Position numbers and translations under genes: made by a program. The notes beneath the pieces were generated by a model. That model did not search any database and was not told the DNA's origin. It saw only the letters and a list, made by a program, of their open reading frames with translations. DNA of 33,278 nt from an uncultured Chloroflexota bacterium (lineage in GTDB: Bacteria; Chloroflexota; Dehalococcoidia; CAUJGQ01), in NCBI GenBank assembly GCA_937879875.1, contig CALFMN010000251.1:1-33278 (forward strand), read 5' to 3'. Positions 13,545-21,182 of this stretch are shown in pieces; the first letter of the stretch is position 1; every line of letters starts with the position of its first letter.

Positions 13545-15872
13545 TCAGTTGGTCGAGAGCGTGCGCAGGTAATTGACCAGATCCCAGCGTTGCCGATCGT
13601 CGAGCTGCCCTTTCCACGCCGGCATGGCGGTGCCGGGGATGCCGTTGGTGATCCAGTCGAAAAGCTGGTAGTCGGGATGCAGCCCGGCATGAACGGTCAG
13701 GTCGAACGGCTTCGGGTTGAGCAACGCCGCATCGGGGCCGTCGCCGTGGCCGCTGATGCCGTGGCAGCGTGCGCAGTTCTCAGCGTACAGCGCCGCCCCG
13801 GAGCGCAGCGAGCGTTCATCGCCGGGCACCGGGTTGGTCAGCACGGGCGCGTTGCCCGCGGTGCTATGGCTGTGCACGGCGAAAAAGAGCATCGCCCCGC
13901 CGGTCATGGCCAGCGCGGCCAGCGAAGTGCCCGCCAGCCCCGGCGCGCGGCCGAGCCGGGCAAGCGGGCGTCGCGCCCGGTAGAGCACGATGCCGGCGAA
14001 CACCAGCACAAAGCCAAGCGCCTGATCGGCGCTGATGCCGCGGCCGGGGAAGGCCCAGATGTCGCGCTTGCCGGCCGGAGAGGCGAGAGCGAGGCCAGCC
14101 ACGTTCGGCACCTCGACCGTGAAATCGCCGTTGACGTCATCGTGGCCTGCACGTCGCACGTTGACCGTGATCTGCCAGCGTCCGAAGCTGCTGAGATTGG
14201 CGACGGACGCCGCGTAGACCCCGCCGCCCTGCGGCTGCGCGTCGATGCTCGATGGGCCGAGTTGCGCATCGGGCGGCTGGAAGCGGAACTGGACACGCGA
14301 GACGTTGCCCAGGTCCGGCCCGCTGAGCAAGACGCGCAGATCGTTTTCGCCAGGTCGGTTGGGCGAGACCGTGAGCGCGGCGCTGAGATCGCCGGCGGGC
14401 GCGGTGTTGCGGTAGACCGAGCTGGCGTTGGCGCCTGGCTGCAGCCGCGCCAGCCGGCCGGCCGCGGCATCGCGCGCCGGCACAAGCCAGACCAGGGCGC
14501 CGGTGACGCAGACGATCGCCACGCCGAGCGCCGCCTCGGCCAGCATCGCCCGGCGCAGCGCCGGCGCGTCCGCTCCAGCGGCATGGCCGGCGACGAGCGC
14601 GCGACGCAGGCGCGGCGCCAACCAGACGGCGTTCAGCAGCGCGACGGCGAACATGGTGCCCGCCAGAGCAAGCTTGACGATCAGTGTCTTGCCGTAGCTG
14701 GTCGTGCCCAGGTTGCGCGGCGAGGCGACCTCAACCGTGGCATTGAACAGGCCGGTGAGGATCAACGCCGCCACGCTCAGCGCCGCCAACGACGAAAAGC
14801 GACCGAGCGCATCGGCCACGAAGGAGCCGGGCATCGCGGCCGACGTGCGGCGCAGATCCAGCAAGAGCCAGGGAAGCTGCACTAACGATCCCACCCACAC
14901 GGACGCGGACAGCAGATGCACGAAGTCCGACGGCACAGCCCAGCCGGCGCCCGCGCGCGCCGCGCCGTGGCTCGCCAGCGACATCGTTGTCAGCGCCGCC
15001 AGCGCCGCGAGCCACGTCGCCCACCAGCGCCAGGCAGGCGTACGCTGCGCGGCTCGGCCACGTGCAAGCGATTTCGCCGCGATCAGCGCGGCAAGGGCGG
15101 CGGCGAGGCGCAGCAGCGCTAGCCAGCCAACACGGGCCTGAACGGCATCGGCAAGCTGGTCCGGCCCGCCGAGCTGACCCGCCTGGCGCAGCAACCCTGC
15201 CGCGCTCGCAGCCGCGACGACCGCGCCGCTCCAGACGATCAGCAGCGCAGCGCGGCGCAGCGCCGGCATAGGCCGGGCAGCAGCGGTCGCAGCGCTGCTG
15301 TTACGCTGGTCGGCGGCCGGCCGCAGCACGAACAGGGCCAGCGTGGCGCCGCCCGTCATCCCCATCAGCGCCAGCAACAGCAGCGCACGCAGGGCGCTGT
15401 CGAGCGGCGGCGGACCGGGGTCGAGCGAGGGCGTGCTGGCCGCGGCCGGCGAGCCGCTCGGGGCGCTGCCGTCCGGGTTGAGCAGCACGAACGGGAACGA
15501 GCCCTGCAGACGATGCCCATCGACCGCGGACACCGTCGTCCAGGAGACGACAAAGAAGCCGGGCTGCAGCGACGGCAGCGCGAGATCCATCTCCGTCGGA
15601 TCGCCGGTGAAGATCGCGCCGCCGGCCTTGACGGCGGCGCCGGCGTCGTCGAGCACGCGCAGGCCGCTGCCGTGCCGGTCGAGCGCCTCGCTGAAGAAGA
15701 GCTGAACTGACGCGGGCGAACTCTGCAGCCGCGCGTTCTGGGCGGGAGATGAGCGCAGCAGCACGGCGTGCGCGTTTGCCGTGCCGGCGTCTGCGGCGCC
15801 GAGTGCGATCGACAGCAGTGTCGCGGCGAAGAGCGCGGCGACGGTTGCACAGAGACGCGGGCGCACCTTCAC
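13545..15872 (-). CDS. CopC-CopD fusion with C-terminal cytochrome c
   Basis: 775 residues from the GTG at 15872. The signal peptide runs to about residue 34 (GTANA), leaving a mature N-terminal His (HAVLLRSSPAQ), as in CopC. The CopC beta-sandwich extends to about 130 and includes SAVDGHRLQGSFPF. Many hydrophobic helices follow (CopD region, about 155-470) with WVGSLVQLPWLL and SRFSSLAALSVAAL-like features. A periplasmic beta domain follows (about 490-600), then two more membrane helices, and a c-type heme domain with CARCH (700-704) and likely axial Met in GTAMPAW (750). Expected role: copper capture outside the membrane, transfer across it, and a redox step or electron transfer tied to heme. 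A TATAGT box at 15930-15925 on this strand is a plausible -10. It is divergent from the secreted His-starting protein. The longer open frame from 16103 overlaps that gene and is rejected. Confidence 0.9.
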   Translation of the reverse strand: MKVRPRLCATVAALFAATLLSIALGAADAGTANAHAVLLRSSPAQNARLQSSPASVQLFFSEALDRHGSGLRVLDDAGAAVKAGGAIFTGDPTEMDLALPSLQPGFFVVSWTTVSAVDGHRLQGSFPFVLLNPDGSAPSGSPAAASTPSLDPGPPPLDSALRALLLLALMGMTGGATLALFVLRPAADQRNSSAATAAARPMPALRRAALLIVWSGAVVAAASAAGLLRQAGQLGGPDQLADAVQARVGWLALLRLAAALAALIAAKSLARGRAAQRTPAWRWWATWLAALAALTTMSLASHGAARAGAGWAVPSDFVHLLSASVWVGSLVQLPWLLLDLRRTSAAMPGSFVADALGRFSSLAALSVAALILTGLFNATVEVASPRNLGTTSYGKTLIVKLALAGTMFAVALLNAVWLAPRLRRALVAGHAAGADAPALRRAMLAEAALGVAIVCVTGALVWLVPARDAAAGRLARLQPGANASSVYRNTAPAGDLSAALTVSPNRPGENDLRVLLSGPDLGNVSRVQFRFQPPDAQLGPSSIDAQPQGGGVYAASVANLSSFGRWQITVNVRRAGHDDVNGDFTVEVPNVAGLALASPAGKRDIWAFPGRGISADQALGFVLVFAGIVLYRARRPLARLGRAPGLAGTSLAALAMTGGAMLFFAVHSHSTAGNAPVLTNPVPGDERSLRSGAALYAENCARCHGISGHGDGPDAALLNPKPFDLTVHAGLHPDYQLFDWITNGIPGTAMPAWKGQLDDRQRWDLVNYLRTLSTN

Positions 15873-15969
15873 AGGCTCATTGGCGCGCAACGCGTGTGCG
15901 CGAAGCAACCGCGGCCGATCCGATACTATAGCTGCGGCCCCGCCTAACCGTTCTGCACAGGTGGCACCG

Positions 15970-16518
15970 ATGCATCTCCGCGTACCTTTCCTGTTGCGAC
16001 GCCTCGCCCCGATCGTCGCGTCGATCGCCATCGCCTGCCTCGTGATCGCCCCGGACGCCGCCCTCGCGCACGCGCCCATCTTTCTCGGCGACGGCTCGAC
16101 CACGCCGGACGAGGCGATGCCGCTCGGCGATCCGAGCAGCCCCGGCCTGATCTACGGCACGCTGCAGCCGGGCGGCGCACAGTACGTCAGCTTCGCGATC
16201 GACGCCAGCACGCCGTTTCACGCGATGGTCCTGCGCGCCCTGCGCAGCGACGCGCTCAATCCCGGCCTCGCCATCGTCGGCCCTGGGCTTGGCGACCCGA
16301 GCGCGGCGCCGTTTGCCGTCCCCGACGGCGATGGCGTGCTGCTGCTGACGCCGCCTGCGCAGGCCGTGCCGATTTTCATCGCCGACCTCGGGCTGCGCTT
16401 CATCGCCGGGGCCGGCTTCGACGGCGACATGCCCCAGACGGGCAGCTACTTTCTCGTGATCTACAGCGCCGACGGCAACGGCGGCGACTACTCGGTCGGC
16501 ACGGGGTACGGCGCGTGA
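15970..16518 (+). CDS. Secreted protein with predicted mature N-terminal histidine
   Basis: 182 residues. The signal peptide has Arg residues 10-11, a hydrophobic core 13-27 and an ALA cleavage site at 31-33, so the mature chain would start HAPIFLGDGS (His34). The mature part is predicted beta-rich, with LIYGTLQPGGAQYVSF and LAIVGPGLGD segments; the only other mature His is His84 (TPFHAMV). It resembles exported hypothetical proteins whose mature form begins H.PIF. A free N-terminal His plus another His is the layout of copper histidine-brace proteins such as CopC, and the divergent neighbour encodes CopC-CopD, so copper binding is a reasonable inference, not shown. ATG at 15970 with AGGTGG upstream. 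The stop overlaps the next start by four bases (GTGA). Confidence 0.75.
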   Translation: MHLRVPFLLRRLAPIVASIAIACLVIAPDAALAHAPIFLGDGSTTPDEAMPLGDPSSPGLIYGTLQPGGAQYVSFAIDASTPFHAMVLRALRSDALNPGLAIVGPGLGDPSAAPFAVPDGDGVLLLTPPAQAVPIFIADLGLRFIAGAGFDGDMPQTGSYFLVIYSADGNGGDYSVGTGYGA

Positions 16519-17525
16519 GCTACCGGGCCGGCGGCTGCGCAGGGGCGGCGGGGCGCTGGTTATTGGCGTTGGCCGTGCTGCTCTGCCTGTTGGGCGGCCG
16601 GCACGCCGGCGTGCGGGCACAGGCGGCCGTGCACGGACGCGTCCTCGTCGCCGATGGCCATGTGCTGCGCCTGCTCGACCTCGACGCCGGCAACGAGCGC
16701 GACCTGCTTACGCTCTCGTCAAACGATTTCGTCTACTCGCCCGTCTGGCTGCCCGACGGCCACGGTTTCGTCTACACCGTCCAGCACGTCTTCACCGGCG
16801 ATCCGAACAGCGACTACGGCACCGACATCTGGCTTGGCGACACAGGCGGCGGCAGCCATCCGATCTGGACACACGACGCCAAAGGCGCGGACATCGACGG
16901 TCTGGCGCTCTCCGGGGACGGGCGCTCGCTGCTCTTCGGCTACACCCGCACGGACATCGCCGCCGACGGCTCGCTGCTCGATCAGGTGATTCGCGTCGAT
17001 GCGCTCGACATGCAGGCGGGAGTCGCCCGCCCGTTCGCTGACGGCGGCCTCGATCCTGCGCGGGCGCCGGACGGCAGCGCGGTCGCCTACATGGACGTAT
17101 CCGGCGCGGACGGCGATACCGACCTTTGGCTGCGCGACGGCGACGGCTCGCATCCACGGCTGCTGCTGGCGGCCAGCCCCGGCTTCCTTGCGCTGTTCTC
17201 ACCGCGCTTCTCTCCGGACGGACGCACGATTCTGCTCAGTGCCGCACCCGATCCCGCAGCGGCAAGCGAAGGCGCCTGCTGCGCCTCGCTCGCCTGGGCG
17301 CATGGCTTCCCGCAGGACTTGTACACCCTGCCATCGAGCGGCGGCACGCCACGGCGGCTGACGACTCTCGGCGAAGATCAGCCGTCCGCCGCGTGGTCGA
17401 GCGACGGCCGCACAATCCTGTTCAATGGCACGACCGGGCTGTATCTCATCAATGCCGACGGCAGCGGTCTGGCGCGGATCGCCGACGGCTATCAGCACGC
17501 GCAGATCGCCTGGCTGGACCACTGA
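16515..17525 (+). CDS. Secreted TolB/PD40-like beta-propeller protein
   Basis: 336 residues. The signal peptide is about residues 1-36 (LLALAVLLCLLGG, cleavage near VRAQA). The mature chain consists of propeller blades with the PDG turn: SPVWLPDGHGFVYTV, LALSGDGRSLLFGY, ARAPDGSAVAYMDV, PRFSPDGRTILLSA, AAWSSDGRTILFNG. Asp-rich DxDxD-like loops (SGADGDTDLWLRDGDGSH) may bind calcium. Extracytoplasmic propellers of this type bind proteins or ligands; the target is unknown. Translationally coupled to the His-starting protein by a GTGA overlap, so the two probably work together at the cell surface. Confidence 0.85.
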   Translation: MSYRAGGCAGAAGRWLLALAVLLCLLGGRHAGVRAQAAVHGRVLVADGHVLRLLDLDAGNERDLLTLSSNDFVYSPVWLPDGHGFVYTVQHVFTGDPNSDYGTDIWLGDTGGGSHPIWTHDAKGADIDGLALSGDGRSLLFGYTRTDIAADGSLLDQVIRVDALDMQAGVARPFADGGLDPARAPDGSAVAYMDVSGADGDTDLWLRDGDGSHPRLLLAASPGFLALFSPRFSPDGRTILLSAAPDPAAASEGACCASLAWAHGFPQDLYTLPSSGGTPRRLTTLGEDQPSAAWSSDGRTILFNGTTGLYLINADGSGLARIADGYQHAQIAWLDH

Positions 17526-17540
17526 GCGGGCGCGATTGGC

Positions 17541-17570
17541 CGGATGTGCCCGGATGTGCCCGGATGTGCA
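17541..17570 (+). repeat. Three tandem CGGATGTGCC decamers
   Basis: The decamer occurs three times head to tail (17541-17550, 17551-17560, 17561-17570), the last with a final A instead of C. It lies 16 bases after the propeller stop codon and before the degenerate GGDEF gene. It may be slippage or a small binding array. Confidence 0.8.
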
Positions 17571-17674
17571 ATGTGCGCTCGCGCCCGCCGGGTGTACACT
17601 ACGTCAAGAAGCACGCTGGCCACGTGGCCGCCCCTGCGCTCCGTTCGCAGCTCGATCCCAGCCCGGTGAATCCG

Positions 17675-18397
17675 ATGGGTCGTGTCTTCAGGCTCCGGCT
17701 CCTACTTCTGATCGGCGGCGCCTGCGCCGGTCTGGCGATCGCCGCGGCGACGTTTGCCGCCGATACGCTGATCGGACTGGCAGCGGCGCTGGCGACGTTG
17801 CTGCTCGCCGCGCTGGCCACGTTCGCCGCCGCCGGCTGGCTGACTGCGTTGCGCGCCCACGGCCGGCAGCGCGAAGCCGAGCGCGACCTCGTCCGCGCCC
17901 GCGACGCGGCGGCGACGGCCGTGCTGCGTGATCCCCTCACAGGCTTGGGCAATTACCGCCTGTTCGAGGCGATGCTGCGTGCGGCCGTCGCCCGCGCGCA
18001 GCGCTACCGCGAGCCCCTCTCCGTGCTGCTGTTCGAGGTGAACGTCGCGGGAGACGCACACGCGGCCGGCCGCGCGGCGGCGCAGGAGCGGCTGCTGCGC
18101 TTCATCAGCGCCGTGCTCACCGCCAACGTGCGCGACGCGGACTTCAGCGCCCGCCTGAGCGACTCGATGTTCGGCATCGTGCTTGCCGACACTGATGCCG
18201 AGAGCGCGCTGGTCGTGCGCGAGCGCGTGCGCGCCGCGGCGCTGGGCCACTGGCCCGCCGGCGAATCGAGCTGGATGCTGGCGGGCGGCGCGGCCGCATA
18301 CACCGCCGACTGCGGCCGCGTCGAAGACCTCCTGGCGGAGGCGAACCGCCGCCTGGCGCTGGAGCGCCGGCGCAGCCGCGCCGAACCCGAGCCCTGA
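17675..18397 (+). CDS. Membrane-anchored protein with degenerate GGDEF domain
   Basis: 240 residues. Two adjacent hydrophobic helices (about 8-30 and 32-55) are followed by a charged linker and a GGDEF-type domain beginning with the recognisable DPLTGLGNYRLFEAML (86-101). The metal-binding strand reads LLFEVNVAGDAH instead of the usual aspartate-bearing strand, and the signature loop reads RLSDSMFGIVL in place of a GG(D/E)EF hairpin (SDSMF, 162-166). Diguanylate cyclase activity is therefore unlikely; it may bind a nucleotide or act as a structural or regulatory domain. ATG at 17675 is preceded by GGTGA; an in-frame GTG lies three codons earlier. TACACT at 17594 is a possible -10. Next on the strand is a luciferase-like oxidoreductase. 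Confidence 0.85.
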   Translation: MGRVFRLRLLLLIGGACAGLAIAAATFAADTLIGLAAALATLLLAALATFAAAGWLTALRAHGRQREAERDLVRARDAAATAVLRDPLTGLGNYRLFEAMLRAAVARAQRYREPLSVLLFEVNVAGDAHAAGRAAAQERLLRFISAVLTANVRDADFSARLSDSMFGIVLADTDAESALVVRERVRAAALGHWPAGESSWMLAGGAAAYTADCGRVEDLLAEANRRLALERRRSRAEPEP

Positions 18398-18402
18398 GCG
18401 CG

Positions 18403-18408
18403 TACAAT
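18403..18408 (+). promoter_or_regulatory. Candidate -10 (TACAAT) before a luciferase-like gene
   Basis: TACAAT is a good -10 hexamer sixty bases before the ATG at 18468, right after the preceding stop codon. The same hexamer, also preceded by GT, lies before the kinase at 27159. No clear -35. Confidence 0.4.
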
Positions 18409-18467
18409 CGTTTCACGATCAGCGCAATGACCACGGGCGGCGCCTGAGGGCGGCCGCGGGAGGACGT

Positions 18468-19406
18468 ATGAGCGTGCGCGTTGGCCTTGCCGTGGGCGGC
18501 TGGCCGTTCGGAGCCGCCGAAAGCAGCCGCTTCTGGGACTTTGTCGACAGCGCCGAGGCGCTCGGTTTCGATTCGCTCTGGCTCAGCGACCGGCTCGTCT
18601 CGACGGCGCCGATCCTTGAGCCGATCAGCGGGCTCGCGGCCGTGGCCGGGCGCACGCGTAAGCTGAAGTTCGGCATGAGCGTGGTCGTACTGCCGCTGCG
18701 CAACCCGGTGGTGCTGGCGAAAGAGATCGCGACGATCGACTTTCTCTCCAATGGCCGCATGTTGCCGGCATTCGGCATCGGCACGGAAGACGAGCGCGAG
18801 TACGAGGCGGCCGGCGTCGCCAAAGAGGAGCGCGCCGGCCGCACCGACGAGGCCGTCGCGCTGATGCGTCGCCTCTGGAGCGAGGAGCACGTCACGCACC
18901 ACGGCCGCTATTACCACGTGAGCGACGTGACGATCGCGCCGCGGCCGGTACAGAACGCGTTGCCGGTCTGGTTCGGCGGGCGCAGCGAGGCCGCCTATCG
19001 CCGCGTCGGCCGCAGCGGTGACGGCTGGCTGGCGTCGTTTCTCACCACGGATGAGTTCGCGCAGGGCGCGGCCGCGATCCGCAGGCATGCCGCCGCGGCG
19101 AACCGCGCCATCGACGACGATCACTACGGCGTCATCCTCACTACCTGCGTGGCGCGCAGCAAAGACGAAGCGGCTGAACTCGCCGGGCCGTATCTGCGCC
19201 GCTTCCGGCCGGATGTCCCAACGGAAGCGGTCAGCATCTTCGGCACAGCGGAGGACTGCGCTCGCCGCATCGCTGCCTATTTGGAGGCCGGGGCGAGCAA
19301 GTTTGTGCTGCGTCCGGCCTGCCCGCCCGACCGGCTGCTCGACCAATTGGACGTGCTGGCCCGCAACGTTGCGCCGCGCTTCGACGGCACGATGGCGGCG
19401 GTTTAG
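18468..19406 (+). CDS. Luciferase-like (LLM class) flavin/F420-dependent oxidoreductase
   Basis: 312 residues forming a TIM-barrel LLM-family enzyme. Typical elements: AEALGFDSLWLSDRL near residue 28, GMSVVVLPLRNPVVLAKEIATIDFLSNGRMLPAFGIG, EERAGRTDEAVALMRRLWSE, and FGGRSEAAYRRVGRSGDGWLA for the cofactor-phosphate loop. The family includes FMN monooxygenases and coenzyme F420-dependent dehydrogenases and reductases; the LAFGIG/PVVLAKE style is common among F420-type actinobacterial and Chloroflexota proteins, but cofactor and substrate cannot be fixed from sequence alone. ATG with GGGAGGA upstream. It is on the same strand as a second LLM enzyme at 20123, possibly acting in the same degradation route. 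Confidence 0.9.
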   Translation: MSVRVGLAVGGWPFGAAESSRFWDFVDSAEALGFDSLWLSDRLVSTAPILEPISGLAAVAGRTRKLKFGMSVVVLPLRNPVVLAKEIATIDFLSNGRMLPAFGIGTEDEREYEAAGVAKEERAGRTDEAVALMRRLWSEEHVTHHGRYYHVSDVTIAPRPVQNALPVWFGGRSEAAYRRVGRSGDGWLASFLTTDEFAQGAAAIRRHAAAANRAIDDDHYGVILTTCVARSKDEAAELAGPYLRRFRPDVPTEAVSIFGTAEDCARRIAAYLEAGASKFVLRPACPPDRLLDQLDVLARNVAPRFDGTMAAV

Positions 19407-19408
19407 GC

Positions 19409-19435
19409 CGTTCTTGCAAGAGCATTGCCAGAACG
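19409..19435 (+). terminator. Possible terminator hairpin
   Basis: CGTTCT (19409-19414) pairs with AGAACG (19430-19435), and inside it GCAA pairs with TTGC across one mismatch. It starts immediately after the luciferase-like stop. There is no T-run, so intrinsic termination is uncertain. Confidence 0.35.
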
Positions 19436-19566
19436 AGCAGCGAAACCAGCCCGAAGCGATTCTATAACAGCGGCTTTGCAGAGAACCGCGATGCAGCGGC
19501 CTTGCGGCGTCGGCGGCGGCTGAGTAGGGTAGTGCCGAAGTTCACAACCCACGGGAGGCGCTCCTG

Positions 19567-19761
19567 ATGAGTTTGACCGTGGTGCGGTATCGGGAATCGC
19601 CTGTCTTCCCGAGCGCCGAAGTCGAAGTCACCACCCCTCAGGATGCGGTCACCCTGCTGCGGGCCTGGCAGCGCGCCTTTCCGTCGGAAACCAATCTCTT
19701 GCTGGACGAGGACCGCCAGCCGATTGCGCTGACGCAGCCCGTTGCCCAGCGGCGGCCGTAG
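19567..19761 (+). CDS. Small protein of unknown function
   Basis: 64 residues with no Cys, no membrane segment and no known motif. The sequence has a strand-like start (SLTVVRYRESP), then TPQDAVTLLRAWQRAFPSETNLLLDEDRQPIAL, which looks like a helix followed by a strand. GGGAGG eight bases before the ATG supports translation. Its end overlaps the zinc-ribbon gene by 20 bases in another frame, suggesting coupled expression. Confidence 0.55.
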   Translation: MSLTVVRYRESPVFPSAEVEVTTPQDAVTLLRAWQRAFPSETNLLLDEDRQPIALTQPVAQRRP

Positions 19762-20068
19762 CCGCTCGCTGTGGCGGCGGCTGCGCTGGCGACGCGGCGG
19801 TTCCGCCTCCGCGCGCCCGTTGCCTGAGCCCGCGCACATCGCCGCTGCCGGCCCGCCGGCCGCGCGTTGCGGCGGCTGCGGGCGCGAGCTTGAGCTGCGC
19901 AGTCCGCCGCCCGGCAGCATGTTGCAGCCCGTCTACCTCGGCGTCGTCTGCCGGCTCTGCGGCTGGATCGAGTGCAAGACCTGCAAGGGCTCTCCTTCCG
20001 ACGCGCCCTGCACGGTGTGCGGCAGCCCGGTGACGCCGGCCTACGTGGACCTCTTCTCTGGCGCGTAG
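19742..20068 (+). CDS. Small zinc-ribbon protein
   Basis: Up to 108 residues. The first 35 are Arg-rich and may be partly untranslated; the real start is uncertain (TTG at 19742 shown). The conserved-looking part holds four Cys pairs: CGGCG, CRLCGW, CKTCKG and CTVCG. This fits two zinc-binding ribbons or one treble-type zinc fold. The sequence between, PVYLGVVCRLCGWIECKTC, resembles zinc-ribbon adaptor proteins. No function can be named; such proteins often bind RNA, DNA or a partner enzyme. It overlaps the preceding small ORF and is 54 bases before a luciferase-like oxidoreductase. Confidence 0.65.
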   Translation: MPSGGRSRSLWRRLRWRRGGSASARPLPEPAHIAAAGPPAARCGGCGRELELRSPPPGSMLQPVYLGVVCRLCGWIECKTCKGSPSDAPCTVCGSPVTPAYVDLFSGA

Positions 20069-20122
20069 TCCGCACATCGCGTCCAATAATCAGCAAACGC
20101 AGCGTACAGGAGCCCGCATTTC

Positions 20123-21031
20123 ATGGCGCAGATGCCCGCCCTCAGTCTGGTGGCCGTGGCGGGCCGCCGCGCCCGCACACTGGAACTCGCGCAGGAGATC
20201 GAGAGGCGGGGCTTCAGCGGCATCTACTCGCCCAGCCTCTCCGACGGCGTCGGGCTCTGCGAGGCGCTCGCGCTTTGCACGAAGCAGATCACCTTCGGCA
20301 CCGCGATCGCCAACATCTACGCGCGCCACCCCTACGACTACGCCGGCAGCGCCGCGCTGATCCACGAGCTGAGCGGCGGGCGCTTCCGCTTCGGCATCGG
20401 CGTCAGTCACGGGCCGATGAACGAGCGGCTGGCTGTGCAGACCGGCAAGCCGTTGGCCGACATCCGCGACTTCACCGCGAGGTTGCGCGAGGCTGAAGCG
20501 CACAGCGGCCCGCTGCCGCCGCTCGTGCTCGCCACGCTGCGGCAGCGCATGGTGGAGCTGGCCGGCGAGATCGGCCAGGGTGCGGTCTGGGCGAACGCCG
20601 CGCGATCGCATATGGCCGCCTCGCTTCAGCACCTGCCGCGGGAGAAGCGGTCCGACCCGGACTTCATGATCGGCGATATGATCCCGACCTGTATCTCTGA
20701 TGACCGCGAGGCCGCCGCGCGTCTCATGCGCCGCACGCTGGTGCTGTACGTCTCGCTGCCGAACTATCAGAACTACTGGATTGAAGCGGGCTACGCCGAG
20801 GAGATGCAGGCGATTCGCCGGGCGATCGCCGCCGGCGAACGCGACAAGCTGCCCGGCTTGATGAGCGACCGCTGGCTGCGCGACGTGACGCTGTTCGGCA
20901 GTGCGGCGGAGGTCCGCGACGGCCTCGAAGCCTGGTACGCCGCCGGCGTCAACACGCCGATTCTGGTGCCGTCGTCCACGGAAGGCGGCCAGGTCAAGGC
21001 GTTTGAGGAGCTGTTCGCGGCGTTTGCCTGA
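20123..21031 (+). CDS. Luciferase-like (LLM class) oxidoreductase
   Basis: 302 residues, TIM-barrel LLM family. Features: ARTLELAQEIERRGFSGIYSPS, ITFGTAIANIYARHPYDYAGSAALIHELSGGRFRFGIGVSHGP, the shorter LVLATLRQRMVELAGEIGQGAVWANA cofactor loop, and a C-terminal FGSAAEVRDGLEAWYAAGVNTPILVPS segment. It resembles the F420-type members more than bacterial luciferase; substrate unknown. ATG with CAGGAG ten bases upstream. An alpha/beta hydrolase follows on the same strand, and another LLM gene lies 0.7 kb upstream, giving a plausible catabolic cluster. Confidence 0.9.
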   Translation: MAQMPALSLVAVAGRRARTLELAQEIERRGFSGIYSPSLSDGVGLCEALALCTKQITFGTAIANIYARHPYDYAGSAALIHELSGGRFRFGIGVSHGPMNERLAVQTGKPLADIRDFTARLREAEAHSGPLPPLVLATLRQRMVELAGEIGQGAVWANAARSHMAASLQHLPREKRSDPDFMIGDMIPTCISDDREAAARLMRRTLVLYVSLPNYQNYWIEAGYAEEMQAIRRAIAAGERDKLPGLMSDRWLRDVTLFGSAAEVRDGLEAWYAAGVNTPILVPSSTEGGQVKAFEELFAAFA

Positions 21032-21182
21032 CGCTGCCCTGGCGCCTCGGCCGCGGACGGTGAACTGTCGCAGGCGCGGGCGACGCTGAGCGATGGAGCA
21101 GGCACAGCCGCCGCAGACCGGCGACACACGCTGCTGGTTCACGCTACGCTGCGCCGTGAGCCCAGGAGGAGGCGGTGCTGAC

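Noticed and set aside
13515..14885. Plus-strand frame of 456 codons opposite the CopC-CopD-cytochrome gene
   Set aside because: Shadow frame with no domain and no ribosome site; the minus-strand gene is certain from the heme motif and membrane helices.
17541..17570. CRISPR or iteron array
   Set aside because: Only three ten-base units without spacers, no cas or replication genes nearby.
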